Source: JAPOUP01 sp965203255
Lineage (GTDB): Bacteria > Pseudomonadota > Alphaproteobacteria > Rhodobacterales > Rhodobacteraceae
DNA length: 64,000 nt
NCBI GenBank assembly: GCA_965203255.1
Contig: OZ241882.1
Location: forward strand, 2,666,001 to 2,730,000
Direction of reading: 5' to 3'
The notes below the pieces were generated by a model. It searched no databases, had not been told where the DNA came from, and saw only the letters and a list, made by a program, of their open reading frames with translations. A program made the translations under genes and the position numbers. Positions 26,048 to 35,463 of the stretch are shown piece by piece (within the stretch, counting starts at the first letter, position 1; each line of letters starts with the position of its first letter).

Positions 26048-28976
26048 TCATGCTGCCATTTTCATATCTTCGAGTGGGAGTCGTGCCTCCATATCGAGAT
26101 CGAAGAGACCATACGGGTTGAAGTGGCGGTGCGGTAGCGGGTTCAGTGCGGCCATGTCACGGGCGGTCATCCTTTCCCGCCAGGCAGGCTCTGCCAATAT
26201 CTCCTGGATCATGAGGGTATTGATGTAGACCATCGCTGCCTGCAGCAGATGCAGGGCAAGGACGGATATCTCCTGATCGTCACGTCGGTTGGAAACCAGC
26301 TCGTTGCCATTGCCGTAGAAAATGAAGTCGTTCACCCCATTCCAGCGCTCAATGACATTGAGCCCGGAATTGATCTCGCGGCGCAACTCTGCATTGCCAA
26401 GGTACCGGCACAGGAAAATGGTCTTGACGGCTTTGCCCAGTTCCAGAAGTGCCGAGAAGACGGGATGGGTTTGGCCGCGCCTGAAGCGACGCAGGATAGC
26501 CTCAGCGCCTGCAGTGCGCAGTTTAAGTGCGCTCGCGAGGCGGATCATCCCATCATAGTGCCGCGAGATCAGATCCCAGTCGACGGGCTCGACCGTGCGG
26601 ATTGGCTCGATATTGGTGTGGCGGTGGGCGTTTTGCCTGTCCGCGCGGGCGAGCTTCTGGCTGGCAATCCCTTTCAGACGCGGCATCAGATCGAAGCCAG
26701 GCAGATGGCAAAAGGCGAACCCAACAACACTTTGCCCATGCGTATCGACAAACTGGCGTTCGATATCCAGGTCTGTGCCATGGTGCAGTACGCCTTCGAT
26801 CATCGCCGCAACTTCCGAGGAGGACACCTGTTTCAGTTGTGAGTGGATACAGGTGGCCTGTCTGTCGACATGCCAGTGGATCATCACCCCGCGCCCGCCA
26901 TAGCGTTGGTGCCATTCCGTCATCAGGTTCTGATCCCAGGAGGCCAATTGCGTGGAATCCGATGCGCAGCCTGTGCCACCATCGCCCCGGATATTCGGTG
27001 TTCCGAATTCGATAGGTGGCGTCTGCAATGCGTCGTGTCGCATCCTGGAGCGCCGTTTTGTGAATGAAGCGCTGGCGGGTATGGAGCAACTCTTTGTAGC
27101 TGACCCTATGGGGACCAGCTGCGATGGCCTTGAGGCCGATGTTCGTCCCGATTCCGAACAACGCGGGCAAAAGTCGCCGGGATACTTCGTCCGGCGACAA
27201 TGCCTGCCTGGAGCTGGCTGCGCGGAACAGTGGGGTAAATTCAGTGCGCAGGTCGACTTCTTTCAGCACATCCAGCAGGCTGGTCATGGGCCAGCGCCGG
27301 GCGAGTTCGGCCTTTAAAGCCTCCAGCGCCGCAGGATCGACCTGCGGACCAAGCGGGCGCAGCGAAATGAACATCCTACCACCCCGGGACTTGAGTTTGA
27401 CATCCTTGTTCGACGGGAAGCCCTGATCAAACCCTCGCAGGGCGCCACGCAGATCCTCCCGCACCGACTGAACAAACCGGTCTGCGTTCATAGGCTGGCC
27501 CAGGAGATCGAAATAGTGCCCTTTCCCTGCGTCGAAATCAGCGGGCAGGTCTTGATCCGGATCGCAGTATCGCCTGGCACCCTCAAGCCAGACCTCCTTT
27601 GTCCGTAACTTGTCGCGTAGCGCCTGCAGAACACATATCTCGTAATTGATCCTATTGATGCGAACTGTGCCTCCGGGTCCAGCCTCCAGAACAATTTCGC
27701 GCGACTTGGGACGGATGACACCATCGATCGGGACCTCATCCTCGGCATAAAACTGTGGCTTGCGCTCCGATGTTTCTGTCAGCGCTGCAAGCGCGGTCAG
27801 TAACGGCTGCGCACTCGAACCGCTGGCCCGGAATGTCAAAGCACCCGGAATCACTGGCAGGATTCGGCGATAATGCCGGGCATAGGACCGCCGGATGGTG
27901 CGATGTACGCGGGTCGTAAAAGAGGGTGTGTCTGTCAGATAGCCCTTTGCCAGCTCCCGGATCGTCCCGCGCGGGACCACCGGGAAGATGACATGGGGAA
28001 TATCTCCGTCCGGCTGACCATCGACAGCGATCACGATCCTGCCCAAAACGGTGTCCTTGCTTTCCGTCTTCCGAAAATCAGCCACGTACTCCTTGATCAC
28101 CTTGCTCTCAGCGCGCGCTGAGACCTTGTGGGTGATGCTGATAGCCAGATCGCCCGGATCATCCGTGAGTTCAGTTGCCCTGACGGCACAGAAGCAACTC
28201 AGCAAGGCATATCGCACCGCATCGGGATGACGGCGCATATCCCAGGCATCCTCACTGGCCGCGCGCCGCGCCAGAATGGCAATGTGCTCCGGATCAATGC
28301 CGCTGAAAATGCCGTGATTGAGACCAATGCACCGCACCCTGTCCAATCGTGTCACGACATCCTGTACAGCCTGCACACCTGCTCCGCCTGGGCTGCGGGC
28401 CAGCATGGCGAAAGAGGACGCGGTTTCCCCGGTCACCAGCAATCCGTCCAGATCGCGTTTCCGCTGAGCGGTTAGCCGATCCGAAATCCTCCTGTGGAGC
28501 ACCCGCTCGAACCTGCGCTCCGCCTTGGCAACCAGCGCACTCAAACGCGCCGTATTCGGCTGGATTACCCGGTTCGCCAGGAACCACGCCGTCATTCGGG
28601 TGTCAAGGGTCGACACCTGTGGTGCGTCCGGCAACGCCTCCACAACAAGCCAGTCCAGAAAGGCCGTCGACTTTTCCGCGCCGAGCCGACCAAGCTTCAG
28701 AAACGTTTCAACGGCACGTCGATAACGGCGGTCTGAACGCTCGGGTACATGCGAAGGTAACGGACCCTCATACGCAATCCGCTCTCCCAGAAACTGCCCA
28801 ACCGCATCCGGAACTGGATCAGCCAATCCGGGGAACCGGGCATGACGCTGAAAGAACTTCAGATAGTACCCAAGTACCAAGCGCCGCCGGGGCGACAGAC
28901 CCTCAAGCAGTCGCAGTTCCTGAGACGTCAACACCCAATGCGCCCTAAGCGCTTCCGCCGACCAAAGCTGCTCCAT
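26048..28976 (-). pseudogene. tnpA: Tn3-family transposase TnpA, one frameshift
   Basis: From 28976 (MEQLWSAEALRAHWVLTSQE) the frame runs to about 27000 (ADATYRIRNTEYPG), where it shifts into the catalytic part. That part has CASDSTQLASWDQNLMTEWH (D), FVDTHGQSVVGFAFCHL (D) and REINSGLNVIERWNGVNDF (E). Total length is about 970 residues, normal for the family. Restoring one base near 27000 would restore the protein. Confidence 0.85.
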
Positions 28977-29089
28977 ATATCCCCCAATACCTCAATATAA
29001 GGAATGTACATTCGGAACATCTCAAGATGTCAGGCAGAGCATGAACCTCAGAATCTGGCCGTTTTTATACCTCTTCGTGCGTACATGGC

Positions 29090-29328
29090 CCGGTATCGCA
29101 ACAGGCTACCGGAGAGCATCCTCGCCACCCAACCCGAGGGACGCGAATGAGTGATCGAAGGGGCGGGCAAGGGACGGTATCGCTTCAAACTGGTCAGGGA
29201 AACCCGGATCCCGCCGCGGGATGATCTCGCGGTTGTCGACATTCCGGACGCGACGCCGGAGATGATCCGCAAGTATGCGCTTGACGATGAGCAGGCGCTG
29301 CTGGCGGTCGTGCGGTACAACCGGGAGC
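29090..29328 (+). pseudogene. restriction-endonuclease-like fragment (right arm)
   Basis: Mirror of 24960-25198. It starts within FRYRNRLPES at the Tn3 transposon 3 junction, has the same in-frame TGA, and stops at the junction to the TnpA fragment. Confidence 0.35.
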
Positions 29329-29619
29329 CAGCACTTCCGTCCCGCCGGCCTGAACCTGCTGGCGACGATGATCATATTCTGGAACACGCGGCAGCTCGGC
29401 GGGGCCGTCATGCAGCGCAGGCGGGCGGGTCTGGAAACGCCTGATGAACCGCTCGCGCATATCCCACCCCTTGGATGGGAGCATATCCTTCCCATCGGCC
29501 GGTACATCGGCCTGGAGAGGGAGCCGAAATCGCCTAAAGGGGTTTTTCGCCCCTTCCGGTACTCGACCCCAAAGAGGCTCGCCATGAAACGACCTATCGG
29601 GGCAGATGTCATATACTGA
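29329..29619 (+). pseudogene. Tn3-type TnpA C-terminal fragment (right arm)
   Basis: Mirror of 24669-24959; the same C-terminal transposase motifs (IIFWNTRQL, PPLGWEHILPIG). Confidence 0.65.
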
Positions 29620-29645
29620 CCCAAAGCGGCTCGTTTTTGCGGAAC

Positions 29646-29783
29646 GAGCTTTGCGCCAGCATCCACTCGGTGGAATTCCGCCGTTCCGGCAAATGCAGGT
29701 CGGACCATCAGTCGAGCGGCGAGGGTGACCGCCACGTGCCCCGGTCCCGTTCGGGGCCCGGATTCACAAGGGGCCGGAGGTCG
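29646..29783 (-). repeat. shared 3' tail repeat T3' (right arm)
   Basis: Mirror copy of the T3 repeat at 24505-24640. Confidence 0.7.
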
Positions 29784-30766
29784 GCCTGAAGCTTCAGGAG
29801 TTCAGACAGGAAGGACTCCCGCGCCTCGACCAACGGCGCCAGCCAGTGGTACGGCGGGGGAGGCGGGAGGCCCGCGCCGTCCCGCGCGATGGCCAGCCGG
29901 AGGGTGTCCTCGGCGGTTGCCGCGGAATCGGCCACATCCATGGCAGCCCGCGCGGCCACCTCGGCGAATTCCGGGTCCTCGGCGGCCGAGGCAAGCTCCA
30001 GCGCGAGCCGCCGGACGACGACGGGCAGGCGCCCGGCGGCGTGGTCAAGGCGGTCGGCGCCCGCCCCGTCGTAGCCCGCCACATGGTCCTCCCGGGTGAA
30101 GCCGTCCATCTCGCGGATGTCCTCCGCCAGAGCGGAATGCCCGTCCCGCGCCGCTTGGTCGGCGAGGTGGTCGACGCCGTGTGTCGGATGCGGGTCAATC
30201 CCGCGCCGCCCGAGCATGGCCTTGGCCAGGTGCTCCGCCGCGTCGGCGGTGCGGGCCACGAAACGGTTGGCGGCGAAGTTCGTGCGCAGCCAGTCGCCGC
30301 CCATCCCGGCCTTCGCCACCTGCCCAGCTGCAGTCTGGATAAAGTCGGATGCGTTTGAGATGAACTGCAGGTACTTCTCCGGCTCCATCGCTGGCTCCCC
30401 CTCCGGCCGCGGCCTGTTCCATCCACCCGCCAGCAGCCTTCCGTCACGCGTGATCTCGCGCCCGACATGCCCGATCGACAGCGCCTTGCGCCGCGCCACG
30501 GCCTCCGGCAGCGCCAGCGCCTGGACGTCCCGGAACAGCGCCTCGATCGGCAGGCCGTCCGGGATGGCGGTCACCCGGTCCCCATTCCGGGTGATGAAGG
30601 CGACGTCCCAGTCGCTGGACGGCAGATGGTCGCCCCGCGCCCGGGATCCGAACAGAACCGCCGCCCTGGCTTCGGGCCAGGCTGCGAGGGTCTCCTCCGC
30701 CGCCCGCCGGATGCCGGCGAGGGTCGCCGCCCCGGCGGCGGGCGTCTGTCGGTCAGGGGTGGCCAT
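29708..30766 (-). CDS. single-chain MNT-HEPN protein, paralogue 2 (right arm)
   Basis: The 352-residue product is identical to that of the left-arm gene at 23522: nucleotidyltransferase GSX10DXD motif followed by a HEPN domain. The gene is transcribed toward Tn3 transposon 3. The duplication means the module is present twice, plus the diverged paralogue at 12224. Confidence 0.75.
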   Translation of the reverse strand: MATPDRQTPAAGAATLAGIRRAAEETLAAWPEARAAVLFGSRARGDHLPSSDWDVAFITRNGDRVTAIPDGLPIEALFRDVQALALPEAVARRKALSIGHVGREITRDGRLLAGGWNRPRPEGEPAMEPEKYLQFISNASDFIQTAAGQVAKAGMGGDWLRTNFAANRFVARTADAAEHLAKAMLGRRGIDPHPTHGVDHLADQAARDGHSALAEDIREMDGFTREDHVAGYDGAGADRLDHAAGRLPVVVRRLALELASAAEDPEFAEVAARAAMDVADSAATAEDTLRLAIARDGAGLPPPPPYHWLAPLVEARESFLSELLKLQADLRPLVNPGPERDRGTWRSPSPLD

Positions 30767-31071
30767 GGCCGAAGGACAGTAGCACAGGGACCCGAAGGAA
30801 GGAAAGCGCTCTCTTGCACAGGGGTACGGGGCAGGGCCTCCGGGTCTGGTCCCGTTTCCGGTCCGTGGTCTTGGAGCGCGGGCCGGGCGGATCATGCCAC
30901 GGCGGCATGACAGGTATCCCGGGCCACACCCGGCACACGGACACGTTCAGCACTCTGGAGATATCGATCGGCCGCCCGGGACTGAAATCGATCCGGCAGC
31001 CGGGATACGGCCCGGACATTCCGTGGGGAAGTGGCTTCCGTCGGACACCCGGCTGTCCCGTGGTTCGCGGA

Positions 31072-31225
31072 TCAGTCGAAGGGCGACCGCCACGCGCCCG
31101 TTCGGGGTCCGTACCCACAAGGGGCCGGAGTCGATCTGCTGCTCGTGGCGAACGCCGACGATCTGTATGTTCGGGACGTGCTCAAGCAGGGCACGCACCG
31201 CGTTGACCGCCGCACTCCCCATCGG
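31072..31225 (-). pseudogene. gene fragment joined to a T repeat (right arm)
   Basis: Mirror of 23063-23216, with the same shortened tail repeat after QQIDSG. Confidence 0.35.
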
Positions 31226-31285
31226 CTTCTCCATTTGAGACGGTTTCACCATGTGGTGAAAATAGCGTTATTGGTGGAATCAGTC

Positions 31286-31477
31286 ATGAGGGATTTGAAA
31301 CGCCGGACATCTTTCATGATATGGACATCGCTGCTTGCGTTTGGTGCGGCCGCTACGGCGCAGGAGCACACCGGTTACTGGAAAGCCTACACGCCCAAAG
31401 GGCAGGGAGTGGACCGATGGCCGTCTGGCCCTATGACGACCCGGACTTCGTCCGTCTCTACGACAGCCGATACCTGA
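31286..31477 (+). CDS. possible small secreted peptide (right arm)
   Basis: Mirror of 22811-23002; starts MRDLKRRTSFMIWTSLLAFG with a signal-peptide pattern and overlaps the methyltransferase start. Confidence 0.25.
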   Translation: MRDLKRRTSFMIWTSLLAFGAAATAQEHTGYWKAYTPKGQGVDRWPSGPMTTRTSSVSTTADT

Positions 31478-32146
31478 CGGGACCGGTCAACCTCGCCCAC
31501 ACCGAATTCGAGGTCGGGACCGTGGAGACGCTGCTGCGGTCGCGTCCGGGGGACCGCCGGTGGCTCGACGTCTTCTGCGGCACCGGGTTCCACCTTCGCC
31601 GCGCGCGCGGAGCGGCCTCACGCACCGGTGTCGACCGCTCGGCGCGGATGCTGGAGATGGCCGAAGCCCGCGACGGGTTCGCGGCCACGTTCGTCGAACG
31701 CGACGCCCGCGACCTCGCCGCGACCTCGCCGCGACCTCGCCGGGATCGGGCCTGCGGATCTGGTGACCGGATTCTGGTACGGTTACATCCATCAGGACAC
31801 CCTCTCCGACGTCGATGGGGTCCTGCTGGGCATGGCGGAGGCCACCGCACCCGGTGGCGATCTCCTGCTCGGTGTCTGCGACCCGGGCGGACATTTCCGC
31901 CGGATCCCCCGGGACGTCGCCGTCGTCTACGGCCCGCCGGCGAGGATCGATGCGGTGATGTGGAGCTACACCGAACCCGAGGGATGGGACCACGGCGCCA
32001 TGATCGCCCCCCATCCCCGCCGCATCGAGGCCATGCTCGCCCCGATGTTCGCGCGGCGGCGGTGGCTCGACTGTCCCCGTTCCCCGGCCGCGCCGGACTG
32101 GCACCGCCGCGCACTGCTGCTACAGGGGCGGAACGGCGAGCGTTGA
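31417..32146 (+). pseudogene. class I SAM-dependent methyltransferase, frameshifted (right arm)
   Basis: Mirror of 22142-22871, with the same SAM-binding motif WLDVFCGTGFHLRRA and the same three 11-bp units at 31710-31742 causing the frameshift. Confidence 0.75.
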
Positions 32147-32409
32147 GGGCGGCGACCCTCACGGCACTGCCCTGCCCTGAAACCGGAAGGCGCGGTCCTT
32201 CAGGATTTCACCATGGCCCTTCGAAACGGCCTGCCGCCGCTCGGGGACAAACAGCCCTTTCTTGGATCGTGTCCGAGATCAGGTTTTCGAAGACGGCATG
32301 GTGCATCGCCTCCGCGATGACGTGTTTCATCTCCTCGCGGCTCGCAATTGTGAGTTAGCTCGCGGTCATAACTCAAAGAACCCGGCCCGTAACCGGACTT
32401 CTTGATGCC

Positions 32410-33809
32410 GCCCCACTTCCACTCCGAAGTGCAACACCGGCCATTCCCGCAGCGGGGGCGCAGCCCGAGCGTAGGGAATGGCCGGAAGGCGTGGTCTGCG
32501 GCCCCCGGGCACCGCGGATCCGGCCCCGGGATGGCTGTGGTCCCGTCTGGATGCAGGTTATCCGGGCTTTCCGGGCGGCGCAACGCCTCCGCCGGGCTGG
32601 GTCGCGTCCGTCCGGGCGCAGGGAGGGCGCAGCCCGACCGGAGCCCGGACGGACGCGACGGAGAAATCCTGTCCACCCCCTCCCGGCGCCCCAACCCGCG
32701 CCGGTGGGAGGCGGTCGCGCGGCGTCAGGGAGGGCGGGCCTTGTGCAGCACCTCGGCGGGCGTCCGGTAGCCCAGCGCCCGGCGCGGACGCGCGTTCAGG
32801 CGGTCCTGCACCGCCCTCACCTCCGCGTCGGTGACCGCGCGGAAGTCCGTCCCCTTCGGCAGGTACTGCCGGACCAGCCCGTTGGTGTGCCCGTTCAGGC
32901 CACGCTCCCAGGAGTGGTAGGGGGTCGCGAAGAAAAAGGCGGCCCCGAGCGCCTCCGCCACGCCGGCGTGGCCCGCGAACTCCCTGCCGTTGTCCGCCGT
33001 GATCGTGTGGACGGGCGCGGCGGAAGGCGGCGGCATCTCCACCATCGCGGCGGAGACCGCAGCCGAGGTTCTCCGGCCAGCCCTCTGTAAATACGTGTAT
33101 TTCGACGCCCTGTCCACAAGGGAGACCACCGCCCCGCTGTGGCCTTTCCCGATGATCGTGTCCGCCTCCCAGTCGCCCACACGCTCCTTCCTCTCCGCCT
33201 CCTCCGGCCGCTCGGAGATGTCCACGCGGCCCGGGATGTGGCCACGGCCCGAGTGCCTGCCGCCTCGCCAGTTCGGCTTCCTGCCGCGGCGCCGCAGCAG
33301 CGGGAACAGCTTCCCGCCCGCCTTCCGGTCGGCCCTGACGTGTTCGGATGTCCACTGGCGGCCCACCGTCCAGCCACCCTCCAGACGCAGCCGTCCCGCG
33401 ACCTGCTCCGGGCTCCAGCCCTCCCCGGAAGCCCCTCCACCTGCGCCCAGCGGTCGGGCGTCATCCTGCGGGGAACACTGGAGGCCGCGCTGCGGCGGGC
33501 CTCCGCCCTGCCCTGCGCCTCCCCGGGGCTGTACCCCCCGTCGCCGGCGTTCCGGCGCAGCTCCCGCCAGACCGTCGTCCGGTCACGGCCCAGACGGGCC
33601 GCGATGGCCCCGTCCGAAAGCCCGCTTTCCTTCAGCGCGCCGATCTGGCATCTCTCCTCATGGGTCAGGTGGCAATGGCCCTCGGGCATGGCAGTCTCCC
33701 TTGTTTCGTCACAGGGACTGTCGCCGCTTCCTGGCCGATACGCAACATCATGCGGCCGGAAAACCGGTCACCACCGCCACTGGTGTTGCACTTCAGGGTG
33801 GAATGGGGC
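32410..33809 (-). mobile_element. IS30-family insertion (decayed copy), 2-bp target duplication
   Basis: Ends GCCCCACTTCCACTCCGAAG (32410) and, as reverse complement, GCCCCATTCCACCCTGAAGT (33809), flanked by CC on both sides. The intact relative is at 41603-43006. Confidence 0.85.
32725..33689 (-). pseudogene. IS30-family transposase, frameshifted and lacking the catalytic glutamate
   Basis: The N-terminus MPEGHCHLTHEERCQIGALK with the HTH LSDGAIAARLGRDRTTVWRE runs to about 33430. A frameshift follows, then the DDE core DWEADTIIGKGHSG and TITADNGREFAGH. The family's ERGLNEHTNGLVRQ reads ERGLNGHTNGLVRQ here: the DDE glutamate is a glycine (A-to-G). Confidence 0.85.
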
Positions 33810-33871
33810 CCGTATTTGTCCCGCAGTTCCTCCCAAGTGGCGATATGTTCGTCGGTGTATGGATATGACAT

Positions 33872-33997
33872 GAAGTTTCTTCCCGTGTTTGTCCCAATTC
33901 ATGCATTCCAAGGCCCTATTGCCTTCGGATCAGGGCCGTAATGGTTTCCCCCTTTTTTGCCAGGAATCACGGCCAGAGCAAAAATGAAAAGGAAAGC
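33872..33997 (-). pseudogene. DUF805 C-terminal tail, separated from its body
   Basis: Encodes the last part of DUF805 (FLFIFALAVIPGKKGGNHYG...) up to IS66 copy B. The rest of this gene copy is at 1866-2245, beside IS66 copy A. Both carry the same AGGAAAGC at the IS66 border. Confidence 0.8.
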
Positions 33998-35324
33998 GTA
34001 ACTGCTCACCCCTTCCCGGGTGCGGACCGGGCATCATTCGGCTTGACCATGTCGGCTGCGTTTCCGGCCAGGGCGATCTGGATGGCGACGAGGGGGTTGT
34101 AACCGAGGGTGGCCATCGAGCTCAGGTAGCCTGGGATCCTTCACCATGCCTCGGCATGGAGCTGTGTCCGGAAGCAGCCCGACACCTTGATCTTCACCTT
34201 GGCCATCCTGATCCTGCTCCCGCCGGCGTTGTTCGTGAAGCTGACGTCCGGGTCGGCCATGAAACGCAGCACGGACGCTTCATGCCTCGCGAGGCGCCCG
34301 TGGAGGTTGTGCGCGTCGGATCTCCCGACCCTCCCGCGCTTTCCCTTCGGGCGCGGCGGGATCTCCGGCAGCTCCCTGCGGCCCTGGGTCAGGATGGTCC
34401 GGTACCGCCTGCGCGCGCTCCGGCGTCCGGCCTCGGGCAGGGCCCTGGCGTCGCTTCGGCTGGCCCTGTGGCAGGCCTCGCGCAGCAGCCCCTTCATCAG
34501 GCGCGCCCAGCGGAAGCCGTTGGACCCGGGGACGGACGTCAGCCCGCGCAGGGGATGGAAGCCACAGAGCTGGTGCGTACACCGGTGGTGGGTGAGGTAA
34601 CTCGCCCGGCGGTCGTGGACCAGCGTGCCGGTGTAGCGGGGGATGGCGCCGATGTCCCCGATCGCCTCGCATCCGCGCCTGCGGTGCAGGCGCTTCAGGG
34701 TCAGGGACCCGTCGGTGAGGACGTGGAGCCACTGGGTCCTGCCGCCGGCCCGGAATCCGGTCCCGCCGTCGCGCGGGGGCGGTCCCCGGGAGGTCGGCGC
34801 CGCAGGCATCGACGGCGACCGTCTCCCCGGCGGCGGTCCCGCGCATGTCCGTGCCGGTCCGCAGGTTCGGTTCCGCGCCCCGGCCGCCGTCCCTTCCGGT
34901 GCGCCGGGCGGTCCCGTCCCTCTCCGTCCGCCACGGAGGGATGCCGGAGCTGGCGCCGGTCCTGCGGGCCGTCCGCTCCGGCGGCACGGCCACCAGGATG
35001 CCGGGCGGCGGGAAAAGGGCCTTGACCGGCGCAGGGGTGTCCGCGCCCGCCCCGCCCTTCCGCCTGATGGCATCGAACTGGGCCCGGCAGCCGTCCAGCT
35101 GCGCGCGCAGCGAGGCTGCGTTCACCGTCGGCACCGCTCCGCCTCCACCGCAATGACCGCCGCCTCCGCCGTGATTCGCCCGGACGGATGGACAGTGCGG
35201 CGGGCAGCTCCATTATGCCAGGCCCAGGGATGGCCGACGGCGGACGGGCGCGGATGACGGGACAGGATGTCCGGCCCGAAAGCCGTCAGGCGGGACGGTC
35301 AGGGATGAAGGGGCGGGCAGTTAC
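33998..35324 (-). mobile_element. IS66-family element copy B, internally deleted
   Basis: Ends GTAACTGCTCACCCC (33998) and GGGGCGGGCAGTTAC (35324). It is about 350 bp shorter than copy A because of one internal deletion in tnpC. The left flank AGGAAAGC (33990-33997) pairs with copy A's right flank. The right flank (GTTATTTT) has no partner in the window. Confidence 0.85.
34006..35134 (-). pseudogene. tnpC: IS66 TnpC transposase, copy B
   Basis: Start near 35134 (MPTVNAASLRAQLDGCRAQF). The zinc-ribbon part and the first catalytic motif are removed by the internal deletion. The C-terminal half keeps SNGFRWARLMK and FTNNAGGSRIRMAKVKIKVS, so the DDE glutamate position is already glycine/serine. 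It is less degraded than copy A, which differs from it almost only by A:T to G:C transitions. Confidence 0.85.
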
Positions 35325-35463
35325 GTTATTTTTTGAATCGGCGTTCCCAATCGAAACGATGCATGTTCCTCAATGCAATGACATTGGGCGCCCGCCGGGT
35401 GGCGGACCTGCCGCCCGCGCACTCCGGCAGGTCCTCCGGGCCGATGGCCGGCACACCGGCCGG
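35325..35463. other. short spacer downstream of the RTX gene
   Basis: About 140 bases between IS66 copy B and the RTX stop codon. The GC-rich inverted repeat GCCGG-CACA-CCGGC just downstream of the stop could act as a terminator. No gene. Confidence 0.35.

Larger units (their letters stand above)
25341..29084 (-). mobile_element. Tn3-family transposon 3, between the arms of the inverted repeat
   Basis: Terminal repeats start GTACGCACGAAGTGGGTCAA (25341) and, as reverse complement, GTACGCACGAAGAGGTATAA (29084), both continuing AAACGGCCAG. It carries tnpR and tnpA on the minus strand. The two flanks do not form a 5-bp duplication, as expected if one inverted-repeat arm was truncated at the transposon. 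Confidence 0.85.
32356..33871 (-). pseudogene. small unknown gene downstream of DUF805 (right arm), split by IS30
   Basis: From 33871 it reads MSYPYTDEHIATWEELRDKY to the IS30 insertion at 33811. Beyond the element it continues IKKSGYGPGSLSYDRELTHN from 32407 leftward. This is the same gene as at 20578, hit at a different site. Confidence 0.5.
29090..33997. repeat. right arm of the large inverted repeat
   Basis: Reverse complement of 20452-25198 apart from the IS30 insertion at 32410-33809. It ends at the AGGAAAGC that abuts IS66 copy B. In this arm the IS630 target is uninterrupted, and in the left arm the IS30 target (GG at 20638-20639) is uninterrupted, which dates both insertions after the duplication. 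Confidence 0.9.

Noticed and set aside
31321..32358. A single 345-codon plus-strand frame over the methyltransferase
   Set aside because: It joins the signal-like peptide, the methyltransferase N-terminus and out-of-frame sequence after the 11-bp triplication; the real methyltransferase half is in another frame.
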